This document shows, one piece after another, positions 38,035 to 52,800 of a stretch of DNA of 64,000 bases. The notes under the pieces are model-generated. The model was not told the DNA's origin. It did no database searches and saw only the letters and a list, made by a program, of their open reading frames with translations. Source of the stretch: Strix aluco (Eukaryota; Chordata; Aves; Strigiformes; Strigidae); NCBI RefSeq assembly GCF_031877795.1, contig NC_133932.1:72715937-72779936 (forward strand), given 5' to 3'. A program made the position numbers and the translations under genes. Every line of letters starts with the position of its first letter. The stretch's first letter is position 1.

Positions 38035-40095
38035 ACAAAATAAAATAAAGTCTCAGGTGTGAAAGTCCCCACACAGGACATGTTTAGTCAGGGCATACCA
38101 CAAATTACCAAGAGCAGGGTTAGAATGTGAGCTGGCAATGTGTCTGTCGGCCCAGGTGTGTGCTTGTCCAGCACTACATGCATGTAAAAGAAGCCAACCT
38201 AAGGATTCTTCAGAAATGAACAACTTGAGCATTTAGAGACCAGTTTGGTTTGTCCTTGAGCTTTTCACTGCCAACAGTTTAGGTCATCTTTTTACTGCCA
38301 GCAGTGTTTTCTGGTTAGAAATAATCTGTGCCTTTACACTTGTTTGTTAGAGCCTATTTGAAGTTTGCTTGTGATTCAAGAATTTAAGATGTTTCAGGGC
38401 AGGTTGTACATATATTGGAAGTAGCATTCAAAATGGAAAAGACCAAAAGAGTTTATGAGGAAGGGAAACATGTATGTAAGTCAAAGTTCTTTCTGACTTG
38501 GATATTAGAATGAACACTTTCATGTGGTATTTGAAATTAGTCACCGTTATTAAGAGAAAACACAGCATTTTTGATTTAACAGTTTTGGGTTTTGTTAAAG
38601 GAATACACATTTTTCTGGGTAAGAATGAAATATTGCAATACCTCTAATTTTTTTATGGTCCATTACTCCTCCACAATGATTTAAAAATTCTGGAAATAAT
38701 GCACTTGAGGGTTTGCAGAGATAAAATTCAGATACTTTCTTCTTCACAAAATGGTGACACACAGCCATCTAAAAGGAAGGAAGGATGTGAAAAATAAGAC
38801 CAAAGGAAGAAAGCTGCTGTCTTAATGAGTATAGCAGAATCTTCTGTGATACTAATTGCCTAATGTTTCCATCTTCCCACGGATGCTATTTTTGCATGGA
38901 GTTTTTCCAAGGGATGAAATGGTGATTCCGTGATCTAAAAAGTGATATGAGTTACTGTTACATCAGGCCTTGATTTGAGTTGTGTAAAAGCATTCATATT
39001 TTTTATATGTGGACATTTCAAGAGGACTGTTTCAATACATTCTATGATGGCCTGCTTCTGAGCTAAAGCCACACATTTTTTTGCAGTCAAAATACCTGTC
39101 TTTACCCAAGCAACTTTTAACTTTGGTTGTGATATTTTTGATCTTTTCAGAAAATCTGCCAAGTGTGGAGACATGAGATGACATGCTGGTTTTAAGAGAT
39201 AATGTAAAATTTTTCATGTGAGGAATAAAACTGCTATGTTGAATGCATATACATTAGGAATAAATAGTAATAAAGACAGGATCTGACACTGGAGGTTAGA
39301 GAATTCATGGTGGTTTTATTCTGGCCAGTTGGAGTGCCTCTTCAATTCTTAAAGCTGTTTGACTTGGAAAATTAGACAAAATCTAATCAAATTTACTAAA
39401 CAAATGGGTGTCCAAAGTGATGCTCCTATAGGCAAATCTAAATGAGTAAAAAGATTTTTCAAAATCGCTGGGTATTCCAGAGTTTCTGGTCAAATTTGTT
39501 AGGTGACGTGATGGTGTGCAACACTCTGTTGAAAGAATCTGCTGCAATAGTTTGGATCTGCTTAATGCCCTGCAAGTTTTTAAATTATGAAGCTTATTTT
39601 GATTTGTACAGAGGAAATACTAATACTAATGTTAATGCTGTTGGTAAACTAAGATTTGCAGGTGTTTTTCTCTTTTCCAGTAGTGTTTCTCATGACTTTT
39701 ATTTTTTAAAATTGGATGCTCTAAGTGTTGCCCCTCTCCAGCAATATTCTCATTTAGTTGCCAAAACTTGGATGTTCAGAACCTCTCGAAGGTCTTTCGA
39801 CTCAGATGGCCTATTTGGCATCACTTCTTTCTCTTTTTTGAAGGAATTATGGGAAGGAGTCAGATACTATGGGTGCATATCAAAGAAAAAAACCAGTTGT
39901 CTCTTCTTCCAGTCCGGGTGCATTTTCTGTTTTGGCAGACAGTATCCATCCTCATAGCCATTCTGGTGGTGTGTGCACTTGGTAAATCGCTGTGCGGTAT
40001 GTTCCTTCTGGGAGATGCTGTGGCATGAGCATGTTTGTGACTACAGACACTTGAATTCCTAATTCTGTTGAAGTCAGTTGATTAGAAATTAGTTC

Positions 40096-40117
40096 TTTTT
40101 TTTTTTTTTTTTTTTTT
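40096..40117. repeat. Poly(T) run (22 T)
   Basis: The longest homopolymer run in the window. Read on the minus strand it is an A tail, but no retroposed gene or short interspersed element adjoins it. Confidence 0.9.
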
Positions 40118-43100
40118 GTTGGAGTTGAAAGGAAAGCCAGATGGAATAAAATCGCAATATATGACCTTAACTGTGCTCCTGTGGAGATGCCTGCAGGTTC
40201 TGGAATCTGAATGTCCTTCTCTTCCTCCTTCTCCTCACCTTCGGACAACCTGCCGCTGTTCTTTGTGCTACCGTATTTGTCAACCAGAACTCCTAATCCC
40301 ACATTTTAGGGCCTTTTCCAGCTTTCCTTTCTCCACTCTGAGAGCTCTGAGTAGTGCCTGCCTAGGCTGATGAAGAAATGAAGGAAGGGTTAAATACAAG
40401 AGTCTGTCAGGGTGGTTTTGGGAGGTGGACTGCTGGGGAAATAGGCTGAGTTTACCTGGCTGATCTTTGTAGGTGAAAACACTTTTGCTCCACATGTTTC
40501 CTGGGCTTCCAGTTTTGTTCGTGTGTGATGATAGGGATGTAAACTCTTCCATTTCTGATGAGTCTGAGAACTACTGAAAGTTGCAGTTTAATTATTAAAA
40601 TCCCTTTAAATAAAGTAACTTCTGTGTCTTTCTAGCACTATATATGACTTCGATGAAAGGCTTTATCTTTATCTTAATAAGATACTTTTCAAACCTGAAT
40701 TATTTTACTTGAAGATCAAATAAACTATTAGAGACAGGGAACAATAAATATTGTAAAAACATAATATAAATAAATATCTCCTTTAAAGCTAGCACCAGTG
40801 AAATTAAGGGACTAATTCCCTTGTAAAACTTTTGCTTACATTAAGTCTGGTTAAAATATGCTAATACTAACTTTATCAAACAGAATGAATCTGCCCTAAA
40901 AGCTTGAATTATTTAATATTTGAGGATTTTTTCCCTGTTTCAACTTCTGAATTACATCAGCTAGAAGAATGATCCATGAGCAAATCCAAATGGAGTTGCC
41001 ATTATCCCTGTGCAAGAAGTATGAGCTGGGACCAAAGCAAGTGTGATTTTGGCTTAAAAATGATGTTTTTTAATAATTATCCTTCAGTTTCTTTGAAATT
41101 TATCTACTGTTTCTGATCTTTAGTTTGCAGATTTCTGGTATATCAGACAGTCAAGGGGATGACAATTTTAAAATAAAAAAAACCTAGAAGATATCCATAA
41201 ACTCATATAACTCCACTCTAAAGAACACTGCCAAAAATGAAAGAAGCCCTGAGAGTCACGAATACTTGCAACACATGTGTAAGGTGGTAGTCACAAATTT
41301 AAGGTTATGTATAGGCAGCCCTGATGTCCTTTTGGTTAATGAGCCACTTCTAATTAGTAGATGTAGTGATTTTGATGACTTCAGGTTTTTTTAACTTTTC
41401 ACACAGTGTAAACATGGGATTTTAAAAAAAGTGTAATTTAGATGTGTGATTAAAAGTGTGGTCTGTTCTAGGGAGTGATTTGGGAATACATCTGGTGCAT
41501 CAAGAATGTTGCCATGAGAATGACATGTTCTGAACTTTGAGTATTAATATGACTTTTGCAGATGTGCTGGCATTGAAAGGTGGTCTCGTGATGTGACTTT
41601 GGGTGGTTTTGCTTACATTTATCACTTTTATTCCTGTTTTTTTGAAGGCACTTGTTTCTCAAAATTGTCAATATTTGCATTTCTTGTTGTGAAATTGTCA
41701 AGCTGAACATTTTTTCATTCATGAATCTACTCAGAATGTTCTGAAACATCTAGACTAATTTATAGTTTGCAAACAGCTTTAATTGTAGCAAAATGCTGCT
41801 CAGCTAGAACTGTGTGAGTCTTCACATTTCTTTTGTGCCTGACTTGAGGTAATCTTTCATTACCTGAGGGTAATTGCCTTGGATTTATGCTTCTGTGTTA
41901 GTGTTGGGAACATACTGCAGATCACAAGGATGTATACTTAAGGATGCAGGATAATTAGAAATTTCAAATTTCTTCAGCAAAGTCACAAACTGTACTGCTA
42001 GATGTACTCAGGATGACACGTCTTCCAGAGGCGTTCACAGGCTGGGAAGGTGAGGAAAGAGCATTGCAAAGCTCCTTTTCAACATCTGTCTGAGTTCCCT
42101 GCAATTTGCAAGTTATGGCATGAACCCATGTTGGTAGTGCCACAATGTATGGTCATTTTTGACAAATAAGAAGCCTGGCTAAGCTTGCAGTCACATTGCA
42201 ATTAACTGCTATTGTGAATTCAGCTAATATGCACAATATGAAGGTGATGAACCTATTTTGAAAAAAAAGAGGGCACAATATCTTAAAAAGGAATATGGAA
42301 TAAGGTTATTAAACAGAAGTCATACAGGTATGGAAAATGGAAAGTAACTATCTCAATTCAAGAAGAATTTTGACCAGCGTAACTTTAGAAATACTTTGAA
42401 CCTCCTTTCACTAACACCAATAAAAACGGAAGTATCTTTGTTAGTAAGTGGAAGTTACACTGTCGGAAAAGGGAATATGATCAGTAACATTTAATTTTAA
42501 AGGTAAACTCTGGGGATCTCCATCTTTTTCTGTCACACTAGCATGCAGTAGCTCATAAATATATCAGTTTACCAATTTATCTCAGTGCCCAATGAAATTA
42601 TAAGTGCCTTTGATAATTAAAGTACTTATGAAGCCTGTGTCAATCTTAAGCCCCCTGCATCAGACTGTTCTTAGACAGTTCAGCCTGTGGTCCTGTGTGC
42701 ATCATCTTGCCTCTCCACCGTGGCAGCATTTTTTTTATTGACCCCTGCATGAAGGTAGTTCGATAAGCTAAAATGGGCCATTAAAAAAATGGGGGGAGGG
42801 AAAAGTCACTGTATTTAGCCCTCATCTAGTATAATCCCAGGATGGGTTTGATGTGTGCCAGTGAGAGCACAAGAGTAGGGTTAGGGCTGCAGAAGGGATA
42901 GGACAAACCTGTGGCAGGTTCCACCAAGACTGGGCTCTGTGACTTTACCTGTTGTGAACCAGTCCTTCAGTGAGTCACAGGAGGAACGGCCTTTGTTGTG
43001 TCTTTCGTCTTGCCATTTGCGTGCCTTGAGCCTAATATTGGCTGGATCTTTTTCGGAAAAGCTCTGAAATTGATGCTCAGCTGTTGTCTCTAATAACACT

Positions 43101-46100
43101 TGTTTATTGATTTCAGAAAGTTTTGATTTTTTTTTTTGACAAAGAATTAGATCTTTAGTATTGAGCTTTTACTGGTTGGATGAGCTTTATTGTTTTTAAT
43201 TCTAAATAGCAAGCAAGGATTCTGAAGCCTATTTGTGTCTGCTTGCTTGTTATTAATAAGTGGAAGAAATAGCTGAACATTATCTGGCTGCTTCGTACTG
43301 ATTAAAATAAACTTCTCACAAAATATTTACAGCTATATCTCAATGTTCATCAATGTTTGCACTTCTGATGACCTCTACATGTGGAATGCAGGTTAGGCTA
43401 ATGTTTAATTTTACTCAGCTATAGCTTTTCCATCACTCAGGAAGTTACCATAAGAAAAGAATGGATTTTCAGCTTCTCTTCTAAGTCACATTATTTCCGT
43501 TTCTGCAATTTACTATTTACTTTTCTTTTTGTACTTAATTAGTACAGCATTTTTGTAAACTGTCAGATATTAAACACTTCCCTGGATGCTCATGAAGTAT
43601 GTTTTTATTTACCAGATGTGGTCAGCAATTGAAGTGGTACAATAAAAATTATGCTGTATGCTTTACAGGAGGAAAAAAAATCAATTTTTGTCAGCTTCCT
43701 GTCTAGTCAACAAAGAAGCATAAAAGAGAGGACTGACAAGTTTATTTCCTTTTGCATTTGGCAAATGTTGCACACTAAAATTATATTTCCTGTCGCTATT
43801 TTGCTGTAATGTTCCAACATTTAAATTTTTATTAAAACTGGATTTTCAAATGTCAATTTTGAAAAATATGGGTTTAGGAAAATGGTGTCTGTTTTTCATT
43901 TGGGCCAGACAAGTAGAGTACGTGCGGATAGTACTGAGTTTGCCTTGTGACTAGGTTTTAAAAATGCCAAAAGAATCCAATTGACCATCCACATTACTAA
44001 AAGTGAGTTTCACAGCTGAAAAAGAAGAAAATAAGCTGTTTGACAATCAGTCTAGGTTAGTCTTTAGTTACTGATTTTGAGTCAAATTTCTTTATCTTTA
44101 GACATATCTTTAATAGATATGCGCGTCTGCAGTGCAACGTGCATCTAGAATGTCACAATCCAGTTGCAAGTGAAAGTGTTTTCTGGACTAAAGAGCTCAT
44201 TTGTATAGGAAGAGCTGACATTATAGTTTCTGCCAGTATGAATATTCTGGTGTGTTTATGTAAGGGTTGAACTCAGAGCAAGTTAGAGGATTAGGGCTCC
44301 AGGTCTTCAGGGCAATGAAAGCTACACTGGATTTGCATTGCCTTTCCCTCCTTTATGCCATAGGGCTCCTAAGAAAGAACTGGATTCAAAAGGAGGTGTA
44401 ACCACCTCAAGTGTGGGTTGGGACAAAGTGTGAGATTTAGACTGTCTGATTTGCACCTAAGTCCCCCTTCCTTCACATGTAAGTTCGATATTCATCAGAT
44501 GAATGAGGAAGACAGCAAGATCTCGAAAGGGATCTGATCCATCCACTCCCTATAAGCCTAACACACACAAGTGCCCTGAGTTCTTGCAAGTCATGTCGGT
44601 CATTGATAGCTTTTACATCCCAGTTGTGGTGATAATGCTTCTCATCAGGTAGCAGAAGATGTGGACTCCTCTCCATAGCTCCTAATTCTCAGAGGAGCGT
44701 TGCAATCCATAGATTAGTCTGTGGTAAAGCTCATCTGGATTCTTTTTGTAGAGGTCAGGTACAAGGGAGTCATAAACCATCATAAACTATGTGTGCCCAA
44801 GTGTGTTTGTGAAAGAGAAAGGCTGTTGCTCACTGAGGGAGATATTTCCCTGCTCTGGCATTACCTGTGCAGGATCTAGAGCCAGCACCTTGCTTCGGAC
44901 ACGAGGTGCTGCCTCAGCCATGGGGCAATTGTAAAGTTCTTGCAAAGTAGGTTGCTGAACTTTACAGGTGGTTTGAAGCTTGAATTTGCTTTTCTTTTTT
45001 TTTTCCTCTGCTTGTTTTCTTATCTCTAGACCATTTCTTAAAGGACACCTCTTGGACAAGCCCCTGAGTATTACCACTTAGCTGGTTCTTCTCAGAGAGG
45101 AATAAAGAGGCCTTTGGGATCATTTGCTTGCAACAGCAGAGGAAAGAAAAAGTGCTTTTTTGCCCTTTGGTTAGTCTTCTTTGTGCATCTGAGCAGTAGT
45201 TGAGTCTTCACTTCTTTAATGAGCAAGGGCTTTTGTAAAACCATGAGCTTTGCATTTAAGATACATATCTCTTGCAAGTTGGGACTCTTCAACAGCCATG
45301 GCCATATCCATCTGGGGTCTTTAAATACAGAGTAATGTGCTTTGAAATGTAACTAGAACTGAGTGAAGTGTTTCTGGAGTGTGCAGAGAAAATATACTGA
45401 TGTGTCTTGAAGAGAAAGCAGCTCACAGTCAATGTCATTCTTGACAGGAGCAAAAGACAGAATTCAGTGGCCTATTAAGGAGCAGAGGAAGCAATACTTC
45501 CCCTTGTGGCTTTTTAGGAGTCCAAACAGATACATGACTGGCAATTTGTTGCAAAAATTACTAGTTTAACTGAACTGAAGTTGTAATGTGGAGTTTAAGG
45601 GAAGATGCCCAGGTAGCTTGTTGACTGTTAAAATATTTGAGAAACATGTGTAGGGTAAACTTCTGGTACCACTTCCAGTCCAAAAATTGTGGTAGGGTTA
45701 TATATAAAGCAAATACTCCTAAAACAGATTTCACTTTAAGAAATACTCTTCCAATTTTAGGCCTGTCCTGTGATGCTGCAGTTTTTAGAACTGTCTATCT
45801 GCAACAACTATCTGAAATTATTCACTAGAGTAATTAAATGCAGCCTTTTTTACTGTAGCAGTGGTATTGCCATAGGTTGAACCTGTTTGGAAGAACTTTG
45901 AGATCTGTGGGGAAGAAAAGTGGGTTTATAAAATGAAATTTTGTGTGTATTTTGGCTGGCTGCTAAGTAGACTAAACATGCTACATGCTTTTTAAATCCT
46001 GTGTTTGACAAGAATGTTGAACTGCTGTGGTTACTACTGCTGTTTCCGGAATACCGTAAGGTTCTTAAAATGTACCAATTAATTGCTTATTAACAGTCTT

Positions 46101-46227
46101 ATGACTCTTTGTTGAATCTGCTGGCCAGAGTGGGGCTATCACTGTTTTTACCTGTCTCTTCTTCCCAGTGTTATTGAGGACAGGAGTGAGCTAACCTTCT
46201 ATCTAGGGTTGTGAAGTATGAACAATG

Positions 46228-46262
46228 CATTTAAAATTTATATTCATTTAAAGTTTATATTC
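46228..46262. repeat. Tandem duplication of a 17-bp AT-rich unit
   Basis: catttaaaatttatatt is followed directly by catttaaagtttatatt, differing at one position. It is probably a simple replication-slippage duplication. Confidence 0.8.
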
Positions 46263-48810
46263 ATCATTATTAGTTTATTATTTCATTGTCAGAATTTTTG
46301 AAAAGGTTGAGGGGTCCTTTTAGGAAAAAAGACAGCTTCACATGAAATGAGCATTGTTTTAATCAAGAAATCATTTAGAGAGTTCTGATAAATTCATGCA
46401 ATAAAAATTGCATACAGTCTAGTAAAATTTGAGAGTCTTTAAATACTCCATCTGACAGAGTCCTCCTGGAAGGATTTTAATGACAAGTCATATATACCTG
46501 CAATGTGCCATGGAGGTCAGTGGGGAATTCCCTTAAGGTTTTCCTTGCGGAAGCTGCAGCATTTGACACGTAGGGACAAATCTTCTTGGTAACAGGATGC
46601 TGCACGACCTCTTGTCAGATGGGGCTGTGAGTTGGGGATGTTCATGCCGTGCAGGTACAGCCACAGCTTCAGGGAGTGACTCTGTGGCGGCAGTCTGTCT
46701 GTGCTGAGGAACGGCTGCCAGTGCATGTGCAGAGCCCTTGTTGCAGGTACTGCATACCCACATAAAGCTATGTCATTTCCCAAGTCATGCAAAAATCAGA
46801 CTCAGGGAGGGCTGAAGGTTAAGGAACTGGTGATGGGGAACAGAAGACTAAGAAGGAGCAAACAGACACCGTTCATGCAGCGTATGTGACATGGAGGCAG
46901 GAGGCCTCCTGGGCAAGATCCAGCCCAGGGTGATGGTGTTACCTGCACCTCTGCTGGTGATGAATAACACGGCAGGAGGGTGTTAATGGGAAATTAGGAG
47001 TTGCATAAGTGAAAATGCAGTGCTCAGAGCCCACCCAAGGAAGGCTGTGCTCAGGCAGTGTAAGTTCAAAACACAGCAGCCTGTATCTGTGCTGGATTGT
47101 ACGTCACCTGGGATTCTTCTCGAGGCCCAAGCCTAGAAATCCAGTTTATCTTCTTGTGCTTTTCTCATATTCTTTGGTGTGTATCCCAACTAAGAGGATT
47201 TTGCCTCTCTGTTTATTTAGTCTAGGCAAGGATGGCCAAAGAAGAAGCCCTCTGCTTCCCAGCACTGTGTTGTTATAAAGCTGTTACTTTTAAATGTATT
47301 TGTTTATATTGATGTTCATGTTTATCAGCTAAGGGAAGGGAAAGCACCACTCATGGACTTGCTGTAAACATTTGCAAAATGGCTTCACTGACTTCCTGCA
47401 TGTCCCTCCTGAGACATCTCCTTTGCCTTCAGGTTTACAAAAAAGCCTTGAGGAGGGTTGGGGCACTGGAGGGCTGTGTCTCCCCTGCAGACTGGCTCTT
47501 TCACTGCACTCCCTGGTGTAACAGGCATTTGCAGGGGCCAGGCTGGTTATTAAGGGGAGGTCTTAGTGATGGCTGTGGACAGCATGGCAAAGAGGTGGGC
47601 TCTCCATCAGGGTGACAGCTCCGCAGCCGCAGGGATAGTCCTGGGCCCTTCGTGGCCCTTGGTGGCGCCCGCAGGCTGGCTCTGTGGGTGGTTACCACCA
47701 TGGCTAGGCTGCCATACTGGGTGTAACGCTTGGCGCCTAAAACAGCGGCTGCGCATTTGTGTCCTGCTGACCACAGTGGTAAACAAAACTGTAGGCAAGG
47801 AAGTAGGGGAGTTATGTGTCCATTAAGAGGGATATTTTTCTTTTCCACCTTTTAAGAAATTGTCCCACAGTAAAGCTGCTTTTCTTGTAGCCATGCTGCT
47901 GTGGTCTGTCCTCCTGCCGGTGGGCCAGACTGGGCCCAGGCTGTGGGCATAGGGGCTTGCTCCAGCGGTGGCAGCCACCTCTTCCCGCATTCCCCAGTGC
48001 TGCTTAGAGAGGGCCGCTGTGTGTGAGAGGAGGGAAGGAGGGAGTCCTCCATGGCAGTTTCCTCTCAGCCTGATTCTGCCTCTGGCCTGGGTTGGCGGAG
48101 CACTAGAAGGTGGAGGCTGACCGGAGAGGATGCATCGCCTGCCGGGTTGGTGGCCACCGCTGCCTCTTCCTCAGCCTCTGCCCAGTTTAGGTGGTGTGGC
48201 GTTTTGCCTACCTGGTGGAGCCGTTTTGGGGCAGGCTTTCAACCACACCAAGCACCCACACTCAGATGTATTATGGGTACCCTAGTGCTTGTGAAAACAG
48301 TGATGTGCGCTGAACACCAAAAGGCACAGAGGCCAGAGAAGCCACAAGGCATTTCTAGAAAGCAGTTCAGCCCTGTGGGTGTGGGTTTACTGAGAGGAAG
48401 GCAAGAAGACTGCCTCCCGTCCCCCCGGCATCGCTGGCCACCACTGGCAGAGGCAGCAGGTATGGAACACCACTGTAGTGACACCATTTCCATCTTGTCA
48501 GGTTATGGCTGGATCGAGCCTTGTACCTCTAGCAGGTTCTGGAAGTGATTGTGTGGATCCATCCCGGAAGGCAGCAAGAAAAACAAACTTGCGTGATTTG
48601 TTTCAGAGGCTGCAATGGCTTTTGCCTTATGAATGAGAAGGAATTTTGATGTTTGGTTTCCCTTAAGTTGACATGCCGACTAACTGCTAATGTGGGTTAC
48701 ACTAAAAAGCTGAGTTAGAAGGCAGCGTGTCTGGATCCGTGTCATGCAGGACAAGGAGCAGTTTACTTTCTACACTCCAGAGTAATTGCATATGAGGCAG
48801 GTGCAACAGC

Positions 48811-48840
48811 CATGGTGGTTCTGCCACATGGTGGTTCTGC
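48811..48840. repeat. Tandem duplication of a 16-bp unit
   Basis: catggtggttctgc occurs twice, separated by ca, giving a period of 16 bp. Minor slippage duplication. Confidence 0.85.
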
Positions 48841-49818
48841 AACAGGTTTTCCTGTCCTCCCCTCAGATTTTTTTAAGTTAGCAAGATGAGGAATGGGAGC
48901 TTCTCACCTGTATCGCCTGGCTCCAGTTTGACTGTTCACAAAGCAGAACAGTAAAGTGGGGATTATTGGCAACAATTACCATAATTGAATTTAGGAAGGG
49001 TCATGCCCTCTGAAATGTATTCCTGGAAGCTCTTGTCACTGGATGTCAGAAAGTCCTGAAGTATGCTCTAATTCTCAGCTGTCAGTGAAATAACACCAGT
49101 GACTGTAACACCAGAGAACCCTACTGGCACCTGGAATTTTTTTCACTTCTTTGAAAATACAACTGAAAGTGAAGTTCTTAAATCGAAAAGGGTACAAAAC
49201 TGACTGGATTGGTACTCACTTAGTAAATGCAGTATTCTCTGCTTGCTGGAGGCTAAGCAGTATCTGTCAGTCTGTGGAAATAGACCTGCTAGTAGGTAAT
49301 GCTGACAAGAGGCGTTATATTTTAGTGATAACGCCATTAGTTAGTATTCACAAAACAGTTATCTGCTTTGAGCTGTGCAGAACTGAGCAATATAATATGA
49401 TATTCTGAAAATTTCACTAAGTAAGCAAATACCTTGATTGTTGCCAGAGCTTCCTGTAAAAGAATGTATTTAGAGGAAACAGTTGCTTTAAATGTCATTT
49501 TTATCCAAATATGGAACAACAGGAATAGCTTTATATTTCCTGTGAACTAACTGGAAGCCCCCAGGATTTGCACTGCTTTGTGAAAATAACGTTCACATCA
49601 CCAGCAGGAAAGTCATGTTCACAGAGCAGCTTTCAGGGGACTCCCATGACCCTACCTCCAGGACAGACCCCTGGGGATTTTGGAAAAGAATGTCAAAAAT
49701 GAGGTCCCAGCAACAAAACATTTCAGCTCCAGCAATCCGGTATTCTTTTGACTAAGAAGATATGACTCTTTTTTTTAACATCTTTTTAGTGAAGTTCTTC
49801 CAACCAATGCTAATTTAC

Positions 49819-49834
49819 AAAAAAAAAAAAAAAA
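49819..49834. repeat. Poly(A) run (16 A)
   Basis: An uninterrupted A run in AT-rich intron, with no recognisable retroposed body. Confidence 0.85.
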
Positions 49835-52800
49835 TCTGAAATAATTAATATTAAGCATGTAAAAATTAACTAATATTACCTTGAGTGGCTAAAATACACT
49901 GGAGAACTCCGATAAGAATCTGTGGTCTGTCTGCAATTTTTGTATGAACATCCTGTAGGATTCTGGTAATACTAAAACCACCACCAACAAAACAACCCTC
50001 CTCCCCCAGCCAAACAGAAAAAACCCTGCCAAAAACTACAAACAGCCCCCCTGTGTCCCAAGAGCCATAATGGATTTTTTCTTGATTGTATTCTAAAATT
50101 TTTTTATTAAAATCCGTTGATTTTCTGAAAATTTTACAAGCCTTTTAAATAAAACCAGAGCTGAACTGTTGTAATTGGTTTGAATTTCATCATGCACACT
50201 GATATTGCAGACAGTAACTTGCCATTCCTTTCAGATATTATCTATTGGTTAATTTGGGACTCAGTTAAATTTTCTCTTAGACTAACAGGGCTACTTAATC
50301 GATGCACTGACATTCTAGTACCCATGAAGTGCCACGGTTTTCCACTGTGTAGGTTTATTCCAGGAGATTTGTCATCTCGTATAAAGCTAACTCTAGAAGA
50401 TGTATTAGGAGAACAGCTCTGCACTGACAGAGAAATGAGTGGGGACAACTTCTGATTCCTTCTGTCCCACTCATGTACATCAACCTACAGCCAAAGAAGG
50501 TCTTCAGGAGAATGAGTATTTTCATTCTTCTTATGCATGCAAGGTTTAATGAGCCTTTGGAGATTATTGGGTTGCATTTATTTCCATTGCTTAAATGTAG
50601 GCATCTGGTGCCATTTGAGATATTTACATAGTCCTAGCAGATATGACCTGAGACCTAAGGGAGAGCTGTTGCCACCTGGCCTGGCAGCTGGAAGCAGGTG
50701 GTATCCCACAGCACATCTTGAATGGCACTGTTCTGTGCTCTGTGTATACTGGATCTACAGAAAATTGAAATTACACAACCAAGGACTTTAAATAGCTACT
50801 ACATGACAAAAACTTCCAGTGATTGCTGACTAGAGCTAAACTTAATTTGGTGACCTAGAGGGTAAAAGCAGTAAAACTAATAAGCCTTCCCTTGATTCAG
50901 GGAATTCCCTGAACAGTCATAACTGAAGTCTACCCATGATTTGCTGGGAAAAAAAGAAAAAAAGGACGTGAAGATAAGTTGCCAGCTGTTTTTATTTCTA
51001 ATGGGGGAGAAAAAGGACTTAGGAGAGGAGGAAGGACTGGAGCTTGCTGACATTATAAAATCATAAAATGTTCTCTTTTGTCTGTTATTTATCTGTCCAT
51101 AGACATCTGAAATTGATGGGTTTACAAATGCAATGAAAACTGTGCTCAATTTCTGTTCTTTGCTTTAAGTCCTGAAAATGAAGGCATGGCAGATGCTCCT
51201 TTTCCTGAACCATTTTGAGAGCTGAAGTTCAAATCATCAGTCCAGGACAACTGGCTTTGTATCAACTCCTATAAGGGAGCATAACTATATTTTGCTAACT
51301 TGCTAAGACAGTCTGGATTTTTTTGTTATCCAATTCATTCTAGCTAAGTGTAAATCAGAAGTTTTAGCAACATGATTTTTTAAAAAGTTGTTAATGGACT
51401 GCAAAATCAGTTAAGAAAAGTATTAAGGTTGACTGGAATATAGCAGTGATTTCCTCTAATGGTACTTTACACACAAAAGAGCAGTTCGGTTAATTCAATA
51501 CAGTTATATCTAAAGAGTAAAGACAAGAATAGTAATACAGCCAGGGAGCTATTTTGACATTCTGAAGAGAGAAGAAAATATGAGAGGAATGCAAGATAAG
51601 TGTGCTGCAGTTGGCATCACCTCCCTATTCTGTATTTGGTGGGATGTGAAACTTGAAGACATCATTGATCCAGCTCTTGTGTCAACAATGAATTGTACAT
51701 ACGTGTGCTTAGGAAGAAGTGCAGTGTCTGCTACATAGGGATAAATCTCCCCTGGCCTTCCCTGTTGAGACTAGGTCAGTGTAGGGGTGGAAGGGGGTGG
51801 ATTTTGTGGAGGGAGGAGATTCAGACTTAAAGCTGTCACTGTCAAACAGCCATCCCATTGACATAGCCGTTCTGGGAGTTTCAACTTGAAACTGGTATTG
51901 GAATTCAGCTCAAATTGAGGTTCAAACTAAAACAATGTAGAGTGAGAAATCTACACTGTTTCATCAGAAAATGTCATCAGTTTAAGTGTCATGTCTAAAC
52001 AGAAAATGTTATTTTATAATGAATGAATCATGAGATGAAATAATTATGATTATTTTTACTTTTTGAAGCATTTCAGCTATGAATTAGAAACATTGTGAAT
52101 AGTCAGAGAATTTTGAGATCTGTGCTAGTCTCACCATTCACCTGTTCACAGGTTCACGGGATTTTCAGTCATTTGAGACATTGTATTTTGGGTAGGACAA
52201 GTGACTACATTCCCTAGAATGAGATTTTTAACATGAACAGACTTGAATAAACAGTGAGAATTTTATTAAATTTCTGCCTTACACGTGTGCTTTACAGGCT
52301 AAGATTTGAACTCGATACCTATGCAATTAGCCTAAGCTGGTAGCCAGTTCAGCTACTGAAACCCAGCAAGCAGAGTCTGAGCTGATGTTGTGGGAAAGAG
52401 AACTACGTTTTGTCTTGAAAAATGCACTTGTGTAAGAGAGTGGAGTGTCCAAGAACTGTCTTGGCCTTTGTATTTTTTTTTTGAGATCTCTGTAGCCTCC
52501 AGAAATGGTGCATTTCCAAATACGGCAGTTGTCTCCCTCCTAGGCTGCTCATCTGGCTGTTTGTGTGTTCCAAGCAGTAGTCCTCAAATGCCAGGAAAGT
52601 AGCTGGATGTGGAAAAACAGGGCAAAACGCAACAAAAGTCTGTAGCTATGATCTGACAGATGTCTTAAAGGCTGTACTGCAGAGCAGAGTTTCTTCCAGC
52701 TGTTGCAGGAATTTTAGCAGCCTTTTCAGCTCTGTCATTGGCAGGGCGTTAGTTCTCCTAAGGCTCAGTAAGTGATTGATGGAAGTTAGAGATCCAGGTT

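Noticed and set aside
40096-40117. Poly(T) run as the tail of an antisense processed pseudogene
   Set aside because: No retroposed coding sequence, target-site duplication or polyadenylation signal was recognised next to it.
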